Source: Candidatus Goldiibacteriota bacterium HGW-Goldbacteria-1 (lineage in GTDB: Bacteria; Oederibacteriota; PGYV01). From it: DNA of 64,000 nucleotides. The notes below the pieces were generated by a model. The model saw only the letters and a program-made list of their open reading frames with translations. It was not told the DNA's origin and searched no databases. This document shows, in pieces, positions 17,281 through 25,698 of the stretch; position 1 is the first letter of the stretch, and every line of letters begins with the position of its first letter. Position numbers and translations under genes: made by a program. The stretch lies in contig PGYV01000007.1 of NCBI GenBank assembly GCA_002839855.1, positions 197,292-261,291 of the forward strand, written 5' to 3'.

Positions 17281-18531
17281 TTAAAGCATTTTAAGCTTAT
17301 TAAGCATATTTTTTGCGCTCATACTGTCCTGCGTCCTGTGCGCGGCGTCATAAAGCGACGCCAGCTTTGTAAGCGAGTCTATAAGCTTGTTTTTCATCTG
17401 TTTTTTCGTGTAAATGTCAGTTAAAATTTCATGCACTTCTATGTTATCGCCGTCCACATTTAGCACTTTGTTTGCCGCAAGCATGGTGTGGTCAAGGTCG
17501 CCCTGGCTTTTAAGCATACGTACCACTTTCATATAATATTCGGAAGATGTCTTTAACTCTCTTAACTTAAGAAATACATCGCCTATCTGGTCAAGCAGTT
17601 CTTCGCTTTCATTTATTATTGCCGGGTCCATTGAAAGAAAAACAGATTTTGCTTTTTCAAAATCGTTCATCTTGTAGCATATTTTTCCAAGAAGCAGTTT
17701 TTCTTCAAGCGTAAGGGAATATTTCTTTTCCAGAATTTTTCTGGCATCTTCATATTTCCCGTCTTTAAAAAGAAAGTATGAAAAAAACTGTTCGCCGTAT
17801 GTTATCCCAAGTTCCATCGCCCTTTTTGACACGCCTTTGCCTTCTGCCACAAGGTTTTTTTCCGCTAAATTTATAAGCACATCCTTAAACATCTCTTCAG
17901 CTTCCTCTTTTTTGCCGTTTTTTACCATGTCTTCCGCTATCATTGCAAGCGCGTCGGTATTTTCTTTCTGCAGGTTTATTATCTTTTTGGCCAGTTCCAG
18001 ACCCTTGCTGCTGTTGTTTTTTTCAACATATATCCTTAACGCCTTAACATAAGACTCTATTGCGTTGCCAATATCCGTCTGTTTTTCATATACCTCGCCT
18101 AACATCATAAATAATTCAGGGTTCATTTTATCGTTTGTAAGCGCCTCTTTAAGCGCCGGCAGTGCGGAAGCATCTCCGCCATCCTGTTTTTCAAACATAT
18201 CCTTTGCCTTAACCGATTTGGAAATGGTTTCGTGCAGCGCCTTGCCGTCAAGGTCAAACTTTTTGGGGTCAAGTTTTGATATTTTTTTATTCAAAAACGA
18301 CATTTTTGTCGGGTTTGCCTTTATCTGCGGGTCATTTAACACGCGCAGATAATGTTCAAACGCTTTTCTATCTTCGCCCATTTTGGAAAAGGCGTCGCCT
18401 ATTGAATTGTGAACATTAATGTCATCAGGATCGGTTTTAAGCAGTTTTTCATACTCTGCTATAACCTTTACCCATTCGCCTGCCTGGGCATATCTGGTGA
18501 CTGTTTTTAATATATCTTTTTTAAGCTCCAT
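17281..18531 (-). CDS. TPR-repeat protein
   Basis: 416-aa soluble protein built of tetratricopeptide repeats. Recognisable units include INVHNSIGDAFSKMGEDRKAFEHYL, PELFMMLGEVYEKQTDIGNAIESY and ELLDQIGDVFLKLRELKTSSEYY, with weaker units between. No catalytic motif is seen; it should act as a docking platform. It overlaps the 3' end of the adenylate cyclase gene by 11 nt and lies 3 nt from the next gene, so translation is coupled with the cyclase. Confidence 0.85.
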   Translation of the reverse strand: MELKKDILKTVTRYAQAGEWVKVIAEYEKLLKTDPDDINVHNSIGDAFSKMGEDRKAFEHYLRVLNDPQIKANPTKMSFLNKKISKLDPKKFDLDGKALHETISKSVKAKDMFEKQDGGDASALPALKEALTNDKMNPELFMMLGEVYEKQTDIGNAIESYVKALRIYVEKNNSSKGLELAKKIINLQKENTDALAMIAEDMVKNGKKEEAEEMFKDVLINLAEKNLVAEGKGVSKRAMELGITYGEQFFSYFLFKDGKYEDARKILEKKYSLTLEEKLLLGKICYKMNDFEKAKSVFLSMDPAIINESEELLDQIGDVFLKLRELKTSSEYYMKVVRMLKSQGDLDHTMLAANKVLNVDGDNIEVHEILTDIYTKKQMKNKLIDSLTKLASLYDAAHRTQDSMSAKNMLNKLKML

Positions 18532-20083
18532 TAGTTTCCTTTTCCAGCAGTTCTTTCGGGTATTCCATTATAACAGTTTTGGGGCTGTAAACTTTTACCG
18601 GTTCTTTTTTGCCCTTTACCATTATAGGCGTAAGTTCTTCATATTCAATATAATCTTTTGTCTCCAAATATGTGCTTTCGCTTACCCATACCTGACCGCC
18701 CGGAGCATTTGCTTCAAGCCTTGCCGCAAGGTTTACATTATCGCCAATAACAGTATAATCCATTTTCTGGGGTGAACCCATGTTTCCGGAAACCACATCC
18801 CCGGTATTTACCCCTATGCCTATCTGCACCACTATCATATTTCTTCTTTTTCTTATCACATTTAATTTTTCCACGCCTTCCCTTATTGCCATTGCCGTCC
18901 TTACTGCGCGGTATGAATCATCCGCTTTGGGAAAAGGCACGCCATATACCGCCATTACGCAGTCACCCACAAACTTATCAAGAAGCCCTTCAAATTTAAA
19001 CACCTTGTCGGTCTGAAGTGTTAAGTATTCATTTATAACACTTACAACCTCTTCCGGCTGAAGATTTTCAGACATCGCGGTAAAACCCCTGATATCTGTA
19101 AACATCATTGTGGCTTTTACTTTTGTCCCGTGAAGCTGAAGTTTATTGGGGTCTTTTAAAACCTGCTGCATTACTTTATCTGACACATAAGTGGAAAACG
19201 CGCCTTTTAATACTTCTTTTTCTTTTAAACTTTTAGCCGTTGAATTAAAAGCTTTTGTCAAATCGCCTATTTCATCGTGCGATTTGGTGGGAATAACCAC
19301 ATCATAATTTCCTTCCCCGATTTTATTGACGCCTTTAACAAGCAGCTTTATGGGTTTTACCATAAAATTTACCAGCAGCACCGTAAAAAGTATTCCGGCT
19401 ATAAGCCCTATTATTGTAATAAGAGCGACTTTAACAGAAGCCACGGCCACGCTTTCGGTTATTATCTGCGTGGAAACCGTAAGGTGAACCTCTCCTATCA
19501 TATGTTCATTCATACCAAGCTTTGCTATTAAGGGTACCGCAATATCAAAATAACTTTTCCCGTTTTCTTTATATTCCTGAATAAGCACATCATTTTCTTT
19601 TTGAACCGGTTTTAAACCCGCAGGAAGGGTATAACTTTCATCTATCCTTCTTACTTCATCTGCAGATGCTATGCTTCCGTCTTTTTTTACCACAACCGCT
19701 TCCATAATGCCTTCATTTTTAATAATTTCTTTCTTTTTCTGTTCAATTATATCTTCCTTTAATATCTTCACTATCCGGTCATATAATTCCATTTGTGTCT
19801 CGTCAAATTTGGTTTCCTGTACTGCCTCTCTGGCAAGTTTTGAAAGCGTAAGTTCATCATCGTTGGTCAGCGCTTCGGACGCATTATTTGCAAGGTTAAC
19901 TGCAATAGCCGTACCGCGCTGCTTTATTTGGTTTGAAAGAACATCGCTTTCGTGATTATAAATAAATACGGTGACAACCGTCATTATTCCGGCAAACAAC
20001 AGCCCCACCAAAAAACTGAACTTGGCCCCCAGTGAAATTTTTAATCCTTTATTTTTTTTCTTTACCGCTTTTTTTTCTGCCAT
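18521..20083 (-). CDS. Membrane-bound class III adenylate cyclase with HAMP domain
   Basis: 520 aa. Lys-rich cytoplasmic start, membrane segment about 22-45, periplasmic sensor region about 46-217, second membrane segment about 218-242, HAMP about 243-295, catalytic domain about 320-505. Catalytic residues are present: metal-binding Asp in FTDIRGFT, Lys and second Asp in DKFVGDCVMA, Thr in DYTVIGD, and the Asn/Arg pair in NVNLAARLE. The Lys/Thr pair matches adenylate rather than guanylate cyclases. It makes cAMP in response to a periplasmic or membrane cue. The ATG overlaps the stop of the HD-GYP-like gene by 1 nt. Confidence 0.9.
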   Translation of the reverse strand: MAEKKAVKKKNKGLKISLGAKFSFLVGLLFAGIMTVVTVFIYNHESDVLSNQIKQRGTAIAVNLANNASEALTNDDELTLSKLAREAVQETKFDETQMELYDRIVKILKEDIIEQKKKEIIKNEGIMEAVVVKKDGSIASADEVRRIDESYTLPAGLKPVQKENDVLIQEYKENGKSYFDIAVPLIAKLGMNEHMIGEVHLTVSTQIITESVAVASVKVALITIIGLIAGILFTVLLVNFMVKPIKLLVKGVNKIGEGNYDVVIPTKSHDEIGDLTKAFNSTAKSLKEKEVLKGAFSTYVSDKVMQQVLKDPNKLQLHGTKVKATMMFTDIRGFTAMSENLQPEEVVSVINEYLTLQTDKVFKFEGLLDKFVGDCVMAVYGVPFPKADDSYRAVRTAMAIREGVEKLNVIRKRRNMIVVQIGIGVNTGDVVSGNMGSPQKMDYTVIGDNVNLAARLEANAPGGQVWVSESTYLETKDYIEYEELTPIMVKGKKEPVKVYSPKTVIMEYPKELLEKETNGA

Positions 20084-21363
20084 TAGGCTTTTCCTCCTTC
20101 CTTATTAATTACCTCAATAAACCTTTCGGTTATAACAGGGTCAAACTGCTTTCCTTTATTAAGCCTAAGTTCATAAACGGCCTCTTCTTTATCCAGCGCT
20201 TTTCTGTGCTCCCTTTCGGTTGTCATGGCGTCATAAGCGTCCGCTACCGCAAGAATCCTTGCTTCTACCGGAATTTCTTCGCCTTTCTTGCCGTCAGGAT
20301 ATCCGTTGCCGTCAAACCGTTCGTGGTGCGCCACTATAATAGGAACCACATCTTTTAAAGCATCAATATTTTTTATTATCTTGGCGCCAATTTCCGGGTG
20401 TTTCTGTATTTCAAGCACATCATCAGCCGTAAGCGGGTCTTTTTTATCTAATATTCTTCTTTTAACCCCTATATTGCCCACATCTTTTAATATGGCAGCC
20501 ACCCTTAAATTTTCCGCCCTTTTGGGTGAAAGCCCTGCTGCAACTGCTGTTTTAAGCGCCATCTTTGAAACTCTTTTTGCGTGCGCGGGAATATATTTAT
20601 CCTGGGTATCCACAGCCACCGTAAACGCGTTTAAGATGCCGTCATAATAATCCTTAAGCTTATCCGTCATGCCGTTAAAACTGTTTGCAAGCTCCTGAAA
20701 TTCATTTCCCGCGGAAATTTTTATCTTATAACTTAAATCCCCGGCTGCAATTTTGTTTGTCCCACTTACAAGATTATTCAGCGGATTCATCACCCTGTGC
20801 ATAAGGGCTATAACAAAAAGTATTGATATAATAATTACACCTGCCGCTATACCGGCGCTTTTAACATATACTTTGAACAGCTTTTCTTTTACGTATTCAT
20901 TATCAAAACCGGCGTAAATCTTTCCCACTTCTGTTTTACTGTGCCCGGCCTTTACATCCACGGTTCCGGAAAAAGCAATCACTGAATAATCTCTGCCTTT
21001 ATATTTCAAAGAAACATTATTTTCACCCGTTACAATCTGCGGCAGCCTGTTTTTTAAACCGGCTCCAAGCAGTGAAGAATCATTGCCGGCTTTCACGTCT
21101 CCGTCTCTTCCGGTTATAATAAGGTAGACAAGCCCTTCAGTTGAAATCATTTCATTAAGATATGTGTTAAGCGTCACCTCATCATTATTTAGAAGCGGTT
21201 CCGCGGAAACCCCCTTGAAGTAATTTATTATGATGACCGCTTTTTCGTTTATCTGCCCCTGTATTATTTCTCCGGCATCCCTTACAAGCACAACAGTGGT
21301 TGCCGTGACAGAAAGAATGACAATGGCAATTATTCCTAATATCAACTGGCTTCTGATTTTCAA
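20083..21363 (-). CDS. Membrane HAMP/HD-GYP-like protein with degenerate HD motif
   Basis: 426 aa. I start at TTG 21363, which follows GGAGG by 5 nt and begins LKIRSQLILGIIAIVIL; the longer frame to 21471 has no ribosome site. Two membrane segments flank a periplasmic sensor, then HAMP and a C-terminal HD-GYP domain. The GYP part (HHERFDGNGYPDG), the later His in QKHPEIG and the Asp in VADAYDAM are intact. The first metal-binding pair is changed: the usual LHDIGKIG reads LKDVGNIG, with Lys (codon 20485-20487) for His. c-di-GMP hydrolysis is therefore doubtful; it may be a sensor or binding protein. First gene of the signalling operon. Confidence 0.8.
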   Translation of the reverse strand: MKIRSQLILGIIAIVILSVTATTVVLVRDAGEIIQGQINEKAVIIINYFKGVSAEPLLNNDEVTLNTYLNEMISTEGLVYLIITGRDGDVKAGNDSSLLGAGLKNRLPQIVTGENNVSLKYKGRDYSVIAFSGTVDVKAGHSKTEVGKIYAGFDNEYVKEKLFKVYVKSAGIAAGVIIISILFVIALMHRVMNPLNNLVSGTNKIAAGDLSYKIKISAGNEFQELANSFNGMTDKLKDYYDGILNAFTVAVDTQDKYIPAHAKRVSKMALKTAVAAGLSPKRAENLRVAAILKDVGNIGVKRRILDKKDPLTADDVLEIQKHPEIGAKIIKNIDALKDVVPIIVAHHERFDGNGYPDGKKGEEIPVEARILAVADAYDAMTTEREHRKALDKEEAVYELRLNKGKQFDPVITERFIEVINKEGGKA

Positions 21364-21391
21364 AAAAACCTCCGCTAAATGCTGTAGGAAT

Positions 21392-21420
21392 ATAATATCA
21401 CAACGGTAAATCAAGGTCAA
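21392..21420 (-). promoter_or_regulatory. Promoter of the signalling operon
   Basis: Read on the minus strand: -35 TTGACC (21415-21420), 17-nt spacer, -10 TATTAT (21392-21397) preceded by TGA, giving an extended -10. The start site would be near 21385, a leader of about 22 nt holding the GGAGG of the HD-GYP-like gene. Confidence 0.7.
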
Positions 21421-21538
21421 CAATAGCCATTTTTTTGGGGGGAACAGGCCAAGCGGCTGATAAATTTTCAAATTTTGTTCCGGTTTCGGCTGTTTAAAAA
21501 TTCACGCGGGGAGTATTACAGTCTTAAAATGTATTTTG

Positions 21539-22636
21539 TTAGTCTTGTCTAACTTTACCTTGTTCCACGTGGAACATTCTGGCGGGGATAAGTTCTTTTA
21601 AATTTTCCGGATAGGTGGTCGTGATAATTATTTGTTTAAACTGTTCAAGCGTCCTTCCAATAAATCCCCGGTTGGGGTTGTCAAGTTCGGAAGAAAAATC
21701 ATCAAGCATAATTACCGGGTAAGTATTTTTTCTTTCTTTTATAAAAAGCCCCTCTGCAAGTTTTAATAAAATGGCGGACACCCTCTGCTGGCCTTCAGAC
21801 GCAAAAGTTTTTGCTTTTCTGCTGTTATAAAATATTTCAACGTCATCACGGTGAGGCCCTATTAAAGTCACGCCTCTTAAAATTTCGTCATCAATTTTTG
21901 TTTTAAAATGATTTTCATATTCGGCTTTTATGTCATCCGGTTTGACTGACATAAAATTTTTGGAAAGGTACGTCATAGACACATCATTTTTTTCCGATGA
22001 AAATTTTGAAGCAAGAATTGAATTCAGTTCTTCTATGGCTTCAAATCTTTTCAACACTAAAAGCGTTCCGTTATTTTTAATCTGTTCATTCCATACATCA
22101 AGGTTAGAAATATTTATTTTCTTTTCTTTGATCCCTTTAAGCAGATAATTTCTGTGGCTGACTTCTTTTGTATACTTTACCAGTGTCTCAAAATATTCTT
22201 TGCTTACCTGGCACAGCATCTGATCAAGATACTTTCTTCTTAAAACCGGTTCGCCTTTTATTATCTGTATATCTTCCGGAGAAAAAAGTACAACAGGAAT
22301 TTCACCTATTATGTCAGCCATCTTTTTTATTTTAGTGTTATTAATTCTTATACTTTTTTTTCTTGATGCCGCGGAATAATCAAGTGAGAATAATTTATCA
22401 AGGCCGCTTATCTCTGCTTCCGTATATACCCGGCATGAATCACAATTTTCTTTTACAATTTCTTTATCATCAGAAGCTCTGAAAGATTTCCCCAATGACA
22501 GCCAATAGATGGCTTCAATAATATTTGTTTTACCGGAACCATTCTCACCATGAAAAACATTTATACCCTTAACAAGCTGTATATCAAGTGATGAATAGTT
22601 TCTAAGGTTTGAAAGTTCAATCTTTTTTATGTACAT
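21539..22636 (-). CDS. recF: DNA replication and repair protein RecF
   Basis: 365-aa SMC-like ATPase that loads RecA onto gapped DNA with RecO and RecR. ATG 22636 follows GGAGG and begins MYIKKIELSNLRNY; the longer frame (22669) lacks a ribosome site. Walker A GENGSGKTNIIEAIYWLS is at about 30-47, the ABC signature region is FASEGQQRVSAILLKLAEG, and Walker B is VIMLDDFSSELD. Unlike the common dnaA-dnaN-recF order, it lies about 19 kb from dnaA. A perfect parS site overlaps its 3' end and is translated as FHVEQ. Confidence 0.95.
   Translation of the reverse strand: MYIKKIELSNLRNYSSLDIQLVKGINVFHGENGSGKTNIIEAIYWLSLGKSFRASDDKEIVKENCDSCRVYTEAEISGLDKLFSLDYSAASRKKSIRINNTKIKKMADIIGEIPVVLFSPEDIQIIKGEPVLRRKYLDQMLCQVSKEYFETLVKYTKEVSHRNYLLKGIKEKKINISNLDVWNEQIKNNGTLLVLKRFEAIEELNSILASKFSSEKNDVSMTYLSKNFMSVKPDDIKAEYENHFKTKIDDEILRGVTLIGPHRDDVEIFYNSRKAKTFASEGQQRVSAILLKLAEGLFIKERKNTYPVIMLDDFSSELDNPNRGFIGRTLEQFKQIIITTTYPENLKELIPARMFHVEQGKVRQD
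21561..21576. promoter_or_regulatory. parS site 1 (inside recF)
   Basis: TGTTCCACGTGGAACA, a perfect 16-bp palindrome close to the bacterial ParB-binding parS consensus. Lies in the last codons of recF. Confidence 0.9.
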
Positions 22637-22726
22637 CCTGCCTCCATAAATATATTTCTGATGAGACAAAGATACACTAATAGAAATATATTTTCAAGAC
22701 ATATATTCTTAAGCAACTTTATAGAT

Positions 22727-22742
22727 TGTTCCACGTGGAACA
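22727..22742. promoter_or_regulatory. parS site 2
   Basis: TGTTCCACGTGGAACA, identical to the other four copies; the palindrome extends to 20 bp (22725-22744). Confidence 0.9.
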
Positions 22743-23020
22743 ATTTGCAAATATTCTATATTTGATAACTATGATCTTATAAATTTCTTTCCTAAGTTGT
22801 ATTTTACATCAAACATAGAAAATTTTTACATGTAACTGATATGTAAAAGAATATTTTCATCTATAACATCATTAGTTTGCCATAAAGTAATTAATATCAG
22901 TTATTTGAATCTTATCAATACCATATTATACACTTAAGCTTGTGTATTTATCTGCCGATATTGATTCAATACTGTATATTTTAATGGCATAAATCTGAAT
23001 TACCGGCACACTTAAGTTAT

Positions 23021-23036
23021 TGTTCCACGTGGAACA
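23021..23036. promoter_or_regulatory. parS site 3
   Basis: TGTTCCACGTGGAACA, 294 bp from site 2 and 176 bp from site 4. Confidence 0.9.
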
Positions 23037-23196
23037 ATAGGTACTACTAAAAAATATATATTTGATGTAATTTAACCGTCTTAAAATTGTCATTTGATAA
23101 TATGCAGGAATATTTTTTAAGCATTAGTTATGGATATATAATATTAAGTATATTCTTAATGTCAGCATATTGTCTATTTGTTTGAACACGCTAAAT

Positions 23197-23212
23197 TGTT
23201 CCACGTGGAACA
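23197..23212. promoter_or_regulatory. parS site 4
   Basis: TGTTCCACGTGGAACA, again within an extended ATTGTTCC...GGAACAAT palindrome. Confidence 0.9.
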
Positions 23213-23551
23213 ATGGATGTAATAATAAGGATTAATTGTTTTTAATCATATTATTATCCGGAAGACAATCAATACAAACAAAGTACAAAAATAAATATAT
23301 CTGAAATAACTTCTGATTAGCTTACAAAAATTTCAATGATTAAATATTTTAAGGTGTTGATGTAATAGAATCTTTCACCTTTAACAAAAAGCAATTTATG
23401 AAAGTATAAACTATTTTGCTGATTAAAAATATATTTCAATACATTCAAAATAGTTTAAATATTTTACAGACAAATATATCCGCATAAAATTATCCGATGA
23501 GGTTATGAAAGTCTTTATGATTTAAAAAATAATTTGTCAAAATATTGTGAT

Positions 23552-23567
23552 TGTTCCACGTGGAACA
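23552..23567. promoter_or_regulatory. parS site 5, abutting the rsmG stop codon
   Basis: TGTTCCACGTGGAACA ending 2 nt before the rsmG stop codon (23570-23572 on the minus strand). Confidence 0.9.
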
Positions 23568-23569
23568 AT

Positions 23570-24292
23570 TTAGAAGCTGATAGGTTTTATCTTAATTTTC
23601 TGAAATGTTCTTGGATAACAATTTGGTGTGTCCCCTGTCCTGCTTAAAATTACAATGTGCCGTTTTCCAAGATCAAGCGGCAAAGTATAATCGTAAATAT
23701 TTTCAAATTTTAATTTCAGTTCTTTATAAATATTTCCATCACTCTTAATTTCTTTAACCTGGTCCGCGCTTGCAAAATAATAAATTTTTCCTTTAAGCGC
23801 GCACAGCGGCGATGTCAGTTCCATTGCAGTTTTAAATTCCGCAAACGCCCTCATAGTCACCGCTGAAAATTTTTGCCTTAACTTTTTATCACGCGCACAT
23901 ACTTCACTGCGTTCCTGAATTACTGATACATTTTTCAGTTCAAGTTTATTAATGACATCTTTTAAAAAATTTGCTTTCTTGCCGTTTGATTCAATCAGTG
24001 TAACTTTAATATTTTCATTTATTATAGCCGCGATAATTCCCGGAAGGCCGGCGCCGGTTCCGGCGTCTGCAAGTGATGATGGTATGTCTTTTCCCATTGC
24101 GCCTGACAGGTGAAGTGAATCCAGAATGTGTTTTACCGCCACTTCTTCAGGGGCTGTAATTGCCGTAAGGTTAAACTGCCTGTTCTTTTCAATTAACTCA
24201 TTTGAGTAAATGAGTATCTTGTTGAACATTTCACCGCTTATAACAGCCGGGCTTTTCTCTAGATGCTTTTCAAGTGCAACTTGTAAGTTCAT
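23570..24292 (-). CDS. rsmG: 16S rRNA (guanine-527-N7) methyltransferase RsmG
   Basis: 240-aa SAM-dependent methyltransferase (GidB family) that methylates G527 of 16S rRNA. Typical features: FNLTAITAPEEVAVKHILDSL, the SAM-binding SLADAGTGAGLPGI and VTMRAFAEFKTAMELTSPLC. In many genomes rsmG is followed by parA and parB; here it is followed by parS sites but no parAB. The ATG has no Shine-Dalgarno and lies 6 nt after an extended -10, so it may be leaderless. Divergent from the MORN-repeat gene. Confidence 0.95.
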   Translation of the reverse strand: MNLQVALEKHLEKSPAVISGEMFNKILIYSNELIEKNRQFNLTAITAPEEVAVKHILDSLHLSGAMGKDIPSSLADAGTGAGLPGIIAAIINENIKVTLIESNGKKANFLKDVINKLELKNVSVIQERSEVCARDKKLRQKFSAVTMRAFAEFKTAMELTSPLCALKGKIYYFASADQVKEIKSDGNIYKELKLKFENIYDYTLPLDLGKRHIVILSRTGDTPNCYPRTFQKIKIKPISF

Positions 24293-24298
24293 AAAAAC

Positions 24299-24307
24299 AT
24301 TATGGCA
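24299..24307 (-). promoter_or_regulatory. Extended -10 for leaderless rsmG
   Basis: Minus-strand TGCCATAAT ends 6 nt before the rsmG ATG (24292). No ribosome-binding site intervenes. Confidence 0.5.
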
Positions 24308-24400
24308 TACAGAGTGCCTGCGGAAAACACTTTTTTTCTTAATTGAAATTAACCCGCTCTGTGATAATATGAAGTATGAAAAAAAATAACACGGTGAAAA

Positions 24401-25513
24401 ATGATAACTTTTAAAAGCATCCGTCAGGGGCAGCAGCAGAAATTTTTTAAGGATACATCCACCCTTGCGGCTATGTGGACCTTTAACCCGGATGGCAGTG
24501 TTGTAAAAGAAGGCGAAACAATTTCCGGAGAAACCGCCTGTGTGAAAATAGATTCAGCCGGCATCAAAACTGCCGCAAAAATAACCTATGAAAACAATTC
24601 TATAAAAGACGGTATTGTTACCTGGTACTTTGACAGCGGCAAACCGGCGGAACAGGAAACCTATCAGGACGGTGAAATTTCCTGGCCATATAAAAGCTGG
24701 TTTGCGGACGGCAGCCAGAAAAATGAACGCACTATAAATGAACTTACAAGCGAAGCTGTTAACCGCACCTATTACGAAGGCGGCATCCTTAAACTTAACG
24801 AAACCTACCGTGACGGAATTAAACACGGAAGTTTTATAACTTTTTACGACAATGGAAATAAAAAGTTAGACGGTTCTTACAAAAACGGAAAAGAAGAAGG
24901 CGCTTTTAAACTTTACTACCCTTCCGGATCCATTAAGCTGGAAGGCATTTACATTCAGGGAAAAGAAAACGGTGTCCATAAACTTTACTATGAAAACGGA
25001 AATTTAATGGTAAAGGAAACCTACACATCCGGAATCAAAAACGGGCCTGTTCAGAAATATTATGAAAACGGCACCCCAAAAATGACCGGTGAATACATAA
25101 ACGGAAAAGAAAACGGAAACTTTACCTTATATTATGAAAGCGGCGGGGTTAAACTGCAGGGTATTTATAAAGAAGGGCTTGAAGAAGGCCCGTATAAACT
25201 TTTTTACGAAACAGGCGAACTTAAAGTGGAAGGCGAATATCTAAACGGCGAAGAACACGGATTTTATAAACTATACTACAAGTCCGGAAAACTTAAAGTG
25301 GCGGGCGCGTATAATAACGGCAAGCAGCAGGGGCTTTATAAAATGTACCACCCTTCCGGCGAAGTTCAGGTGGAACAGTATTTTGAAGAAGGCATACCCT
25401 CGGGCAACTATACAAGTTATTTTGAAAACGGAAAGGTTAAACTTGAAGGGCGCTATAAAAACGGAGAACTTACAGATGTAAAAAAATATACAGAAGAAGG
25501 CACTCTTGCTTAA
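24401..25513 (+). CDS. MORN-repeat-variant protein (YwqK-like)
   Basis: 370 aa, no signal peptide. From about residue 120 the protein is around ten consecutive units of 23 residues of the form YYENGNxKxEGxYxNGKExG, the MORN-variant repeat of the YwqK family; more degenerate units precede. Such proteins form elongated beta-meander rods and are often labelled antitoxins, but no toxin gene is near. A -10-like TGTGATAAT at 24360-24368 suggests a start near 24376. Function unknown; probably a binding or scaffold protein. Confidence 0.85.
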   Translation: MITFKSIRQGQQQKFFKDTSTLAAMWTFNPDGSVVKEGETISGETACVKIDSAGIKTAAKITYENNSIKDGIVTWYFDSGKPAEQETYQDGEISWPYKSWFADGSQKNERTINELTSEAVNRTYYEGGILKLNETYRDGIKHGSFITFYDNGNKKLDGSYKNGKEEGAFKLYYPSGSIKLEGIYIQGKENGVHKLYYENGNLMVKETYTSGIKNGPVQKYYENGTPKMTGEYINGKENGNFTLYYESGGVKLQGIYKEGLEEGPYKLFYETGELKVEGEYLNGEEHGFYKLYYKSGKLKVAGAYNNGKQQGLYKMYHPSGEVQVEQYFEEGIPSGNYTSYFENGKVKLEGRYKNGELTDVKKYTEEGTLA

Positions 25514-25682
25514 TAAATTTTTTAATCTTTCAGCCGGTAAAATAAAATATAATTGCTGCCCTGCCTGCCCTTCTTAAAAAAACCTTAAACGCTTTTACCG
25601 CAAATTAACAGCTGTCATTTTTCTTAACATATATTTCACCTCAAATATGTATTAAACCGGCGCTCAAAAAAACATTCTTATA

Positions 25683-25691
25683 TGTTATAAT
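25683..25691 (+). promoter_or_regulatory. Extended -10 for leaderless queA
   Basis: TGTTATAAT ends 7 nt before the queA ATG at 25699. There is no Shine-Dalgarno and no recognisable -35. Same layout as at 6722 and 56440. Confidence 0.5.
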
Positions 25692-25698
25692 TTCACGC

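Larger units (their letters stand above)
22637..23569. other. AT-rich gene-free gap carrying four parS sites (centromere-like region)
   Basis: 933 nt between rsmG and recF with no credible ORF. It is strongly AT-rich and contains identical parS palindromes at 22727, 23021, 23197 and 23552. I found no match to TTATCCACA or TTTTCCACA in it, so it looks like a ParB-loading centromere rather than a DnaA-dependent origin. The recF promoter must also lie at its left end but I cannot place it with confidence. No repeats other than the parS sites stood out. Confidence 0.75.

Noticed and set aside
22637..23569. Origin of replication inside the parS gap
   Set aside because: The gap is AT-rich, but no TTATCCACA or TTTTCCACA match was found; perfect DnaA boxes cluster at dnaA instead.
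24376..24414. 12-codon ORF overlapping the MORN gene start
   Set aside because: ATG AAA AAA AAT... is out of frame with the MORN gene and ends inside it. It could be a leader peptide but nothing beyond position supports it.
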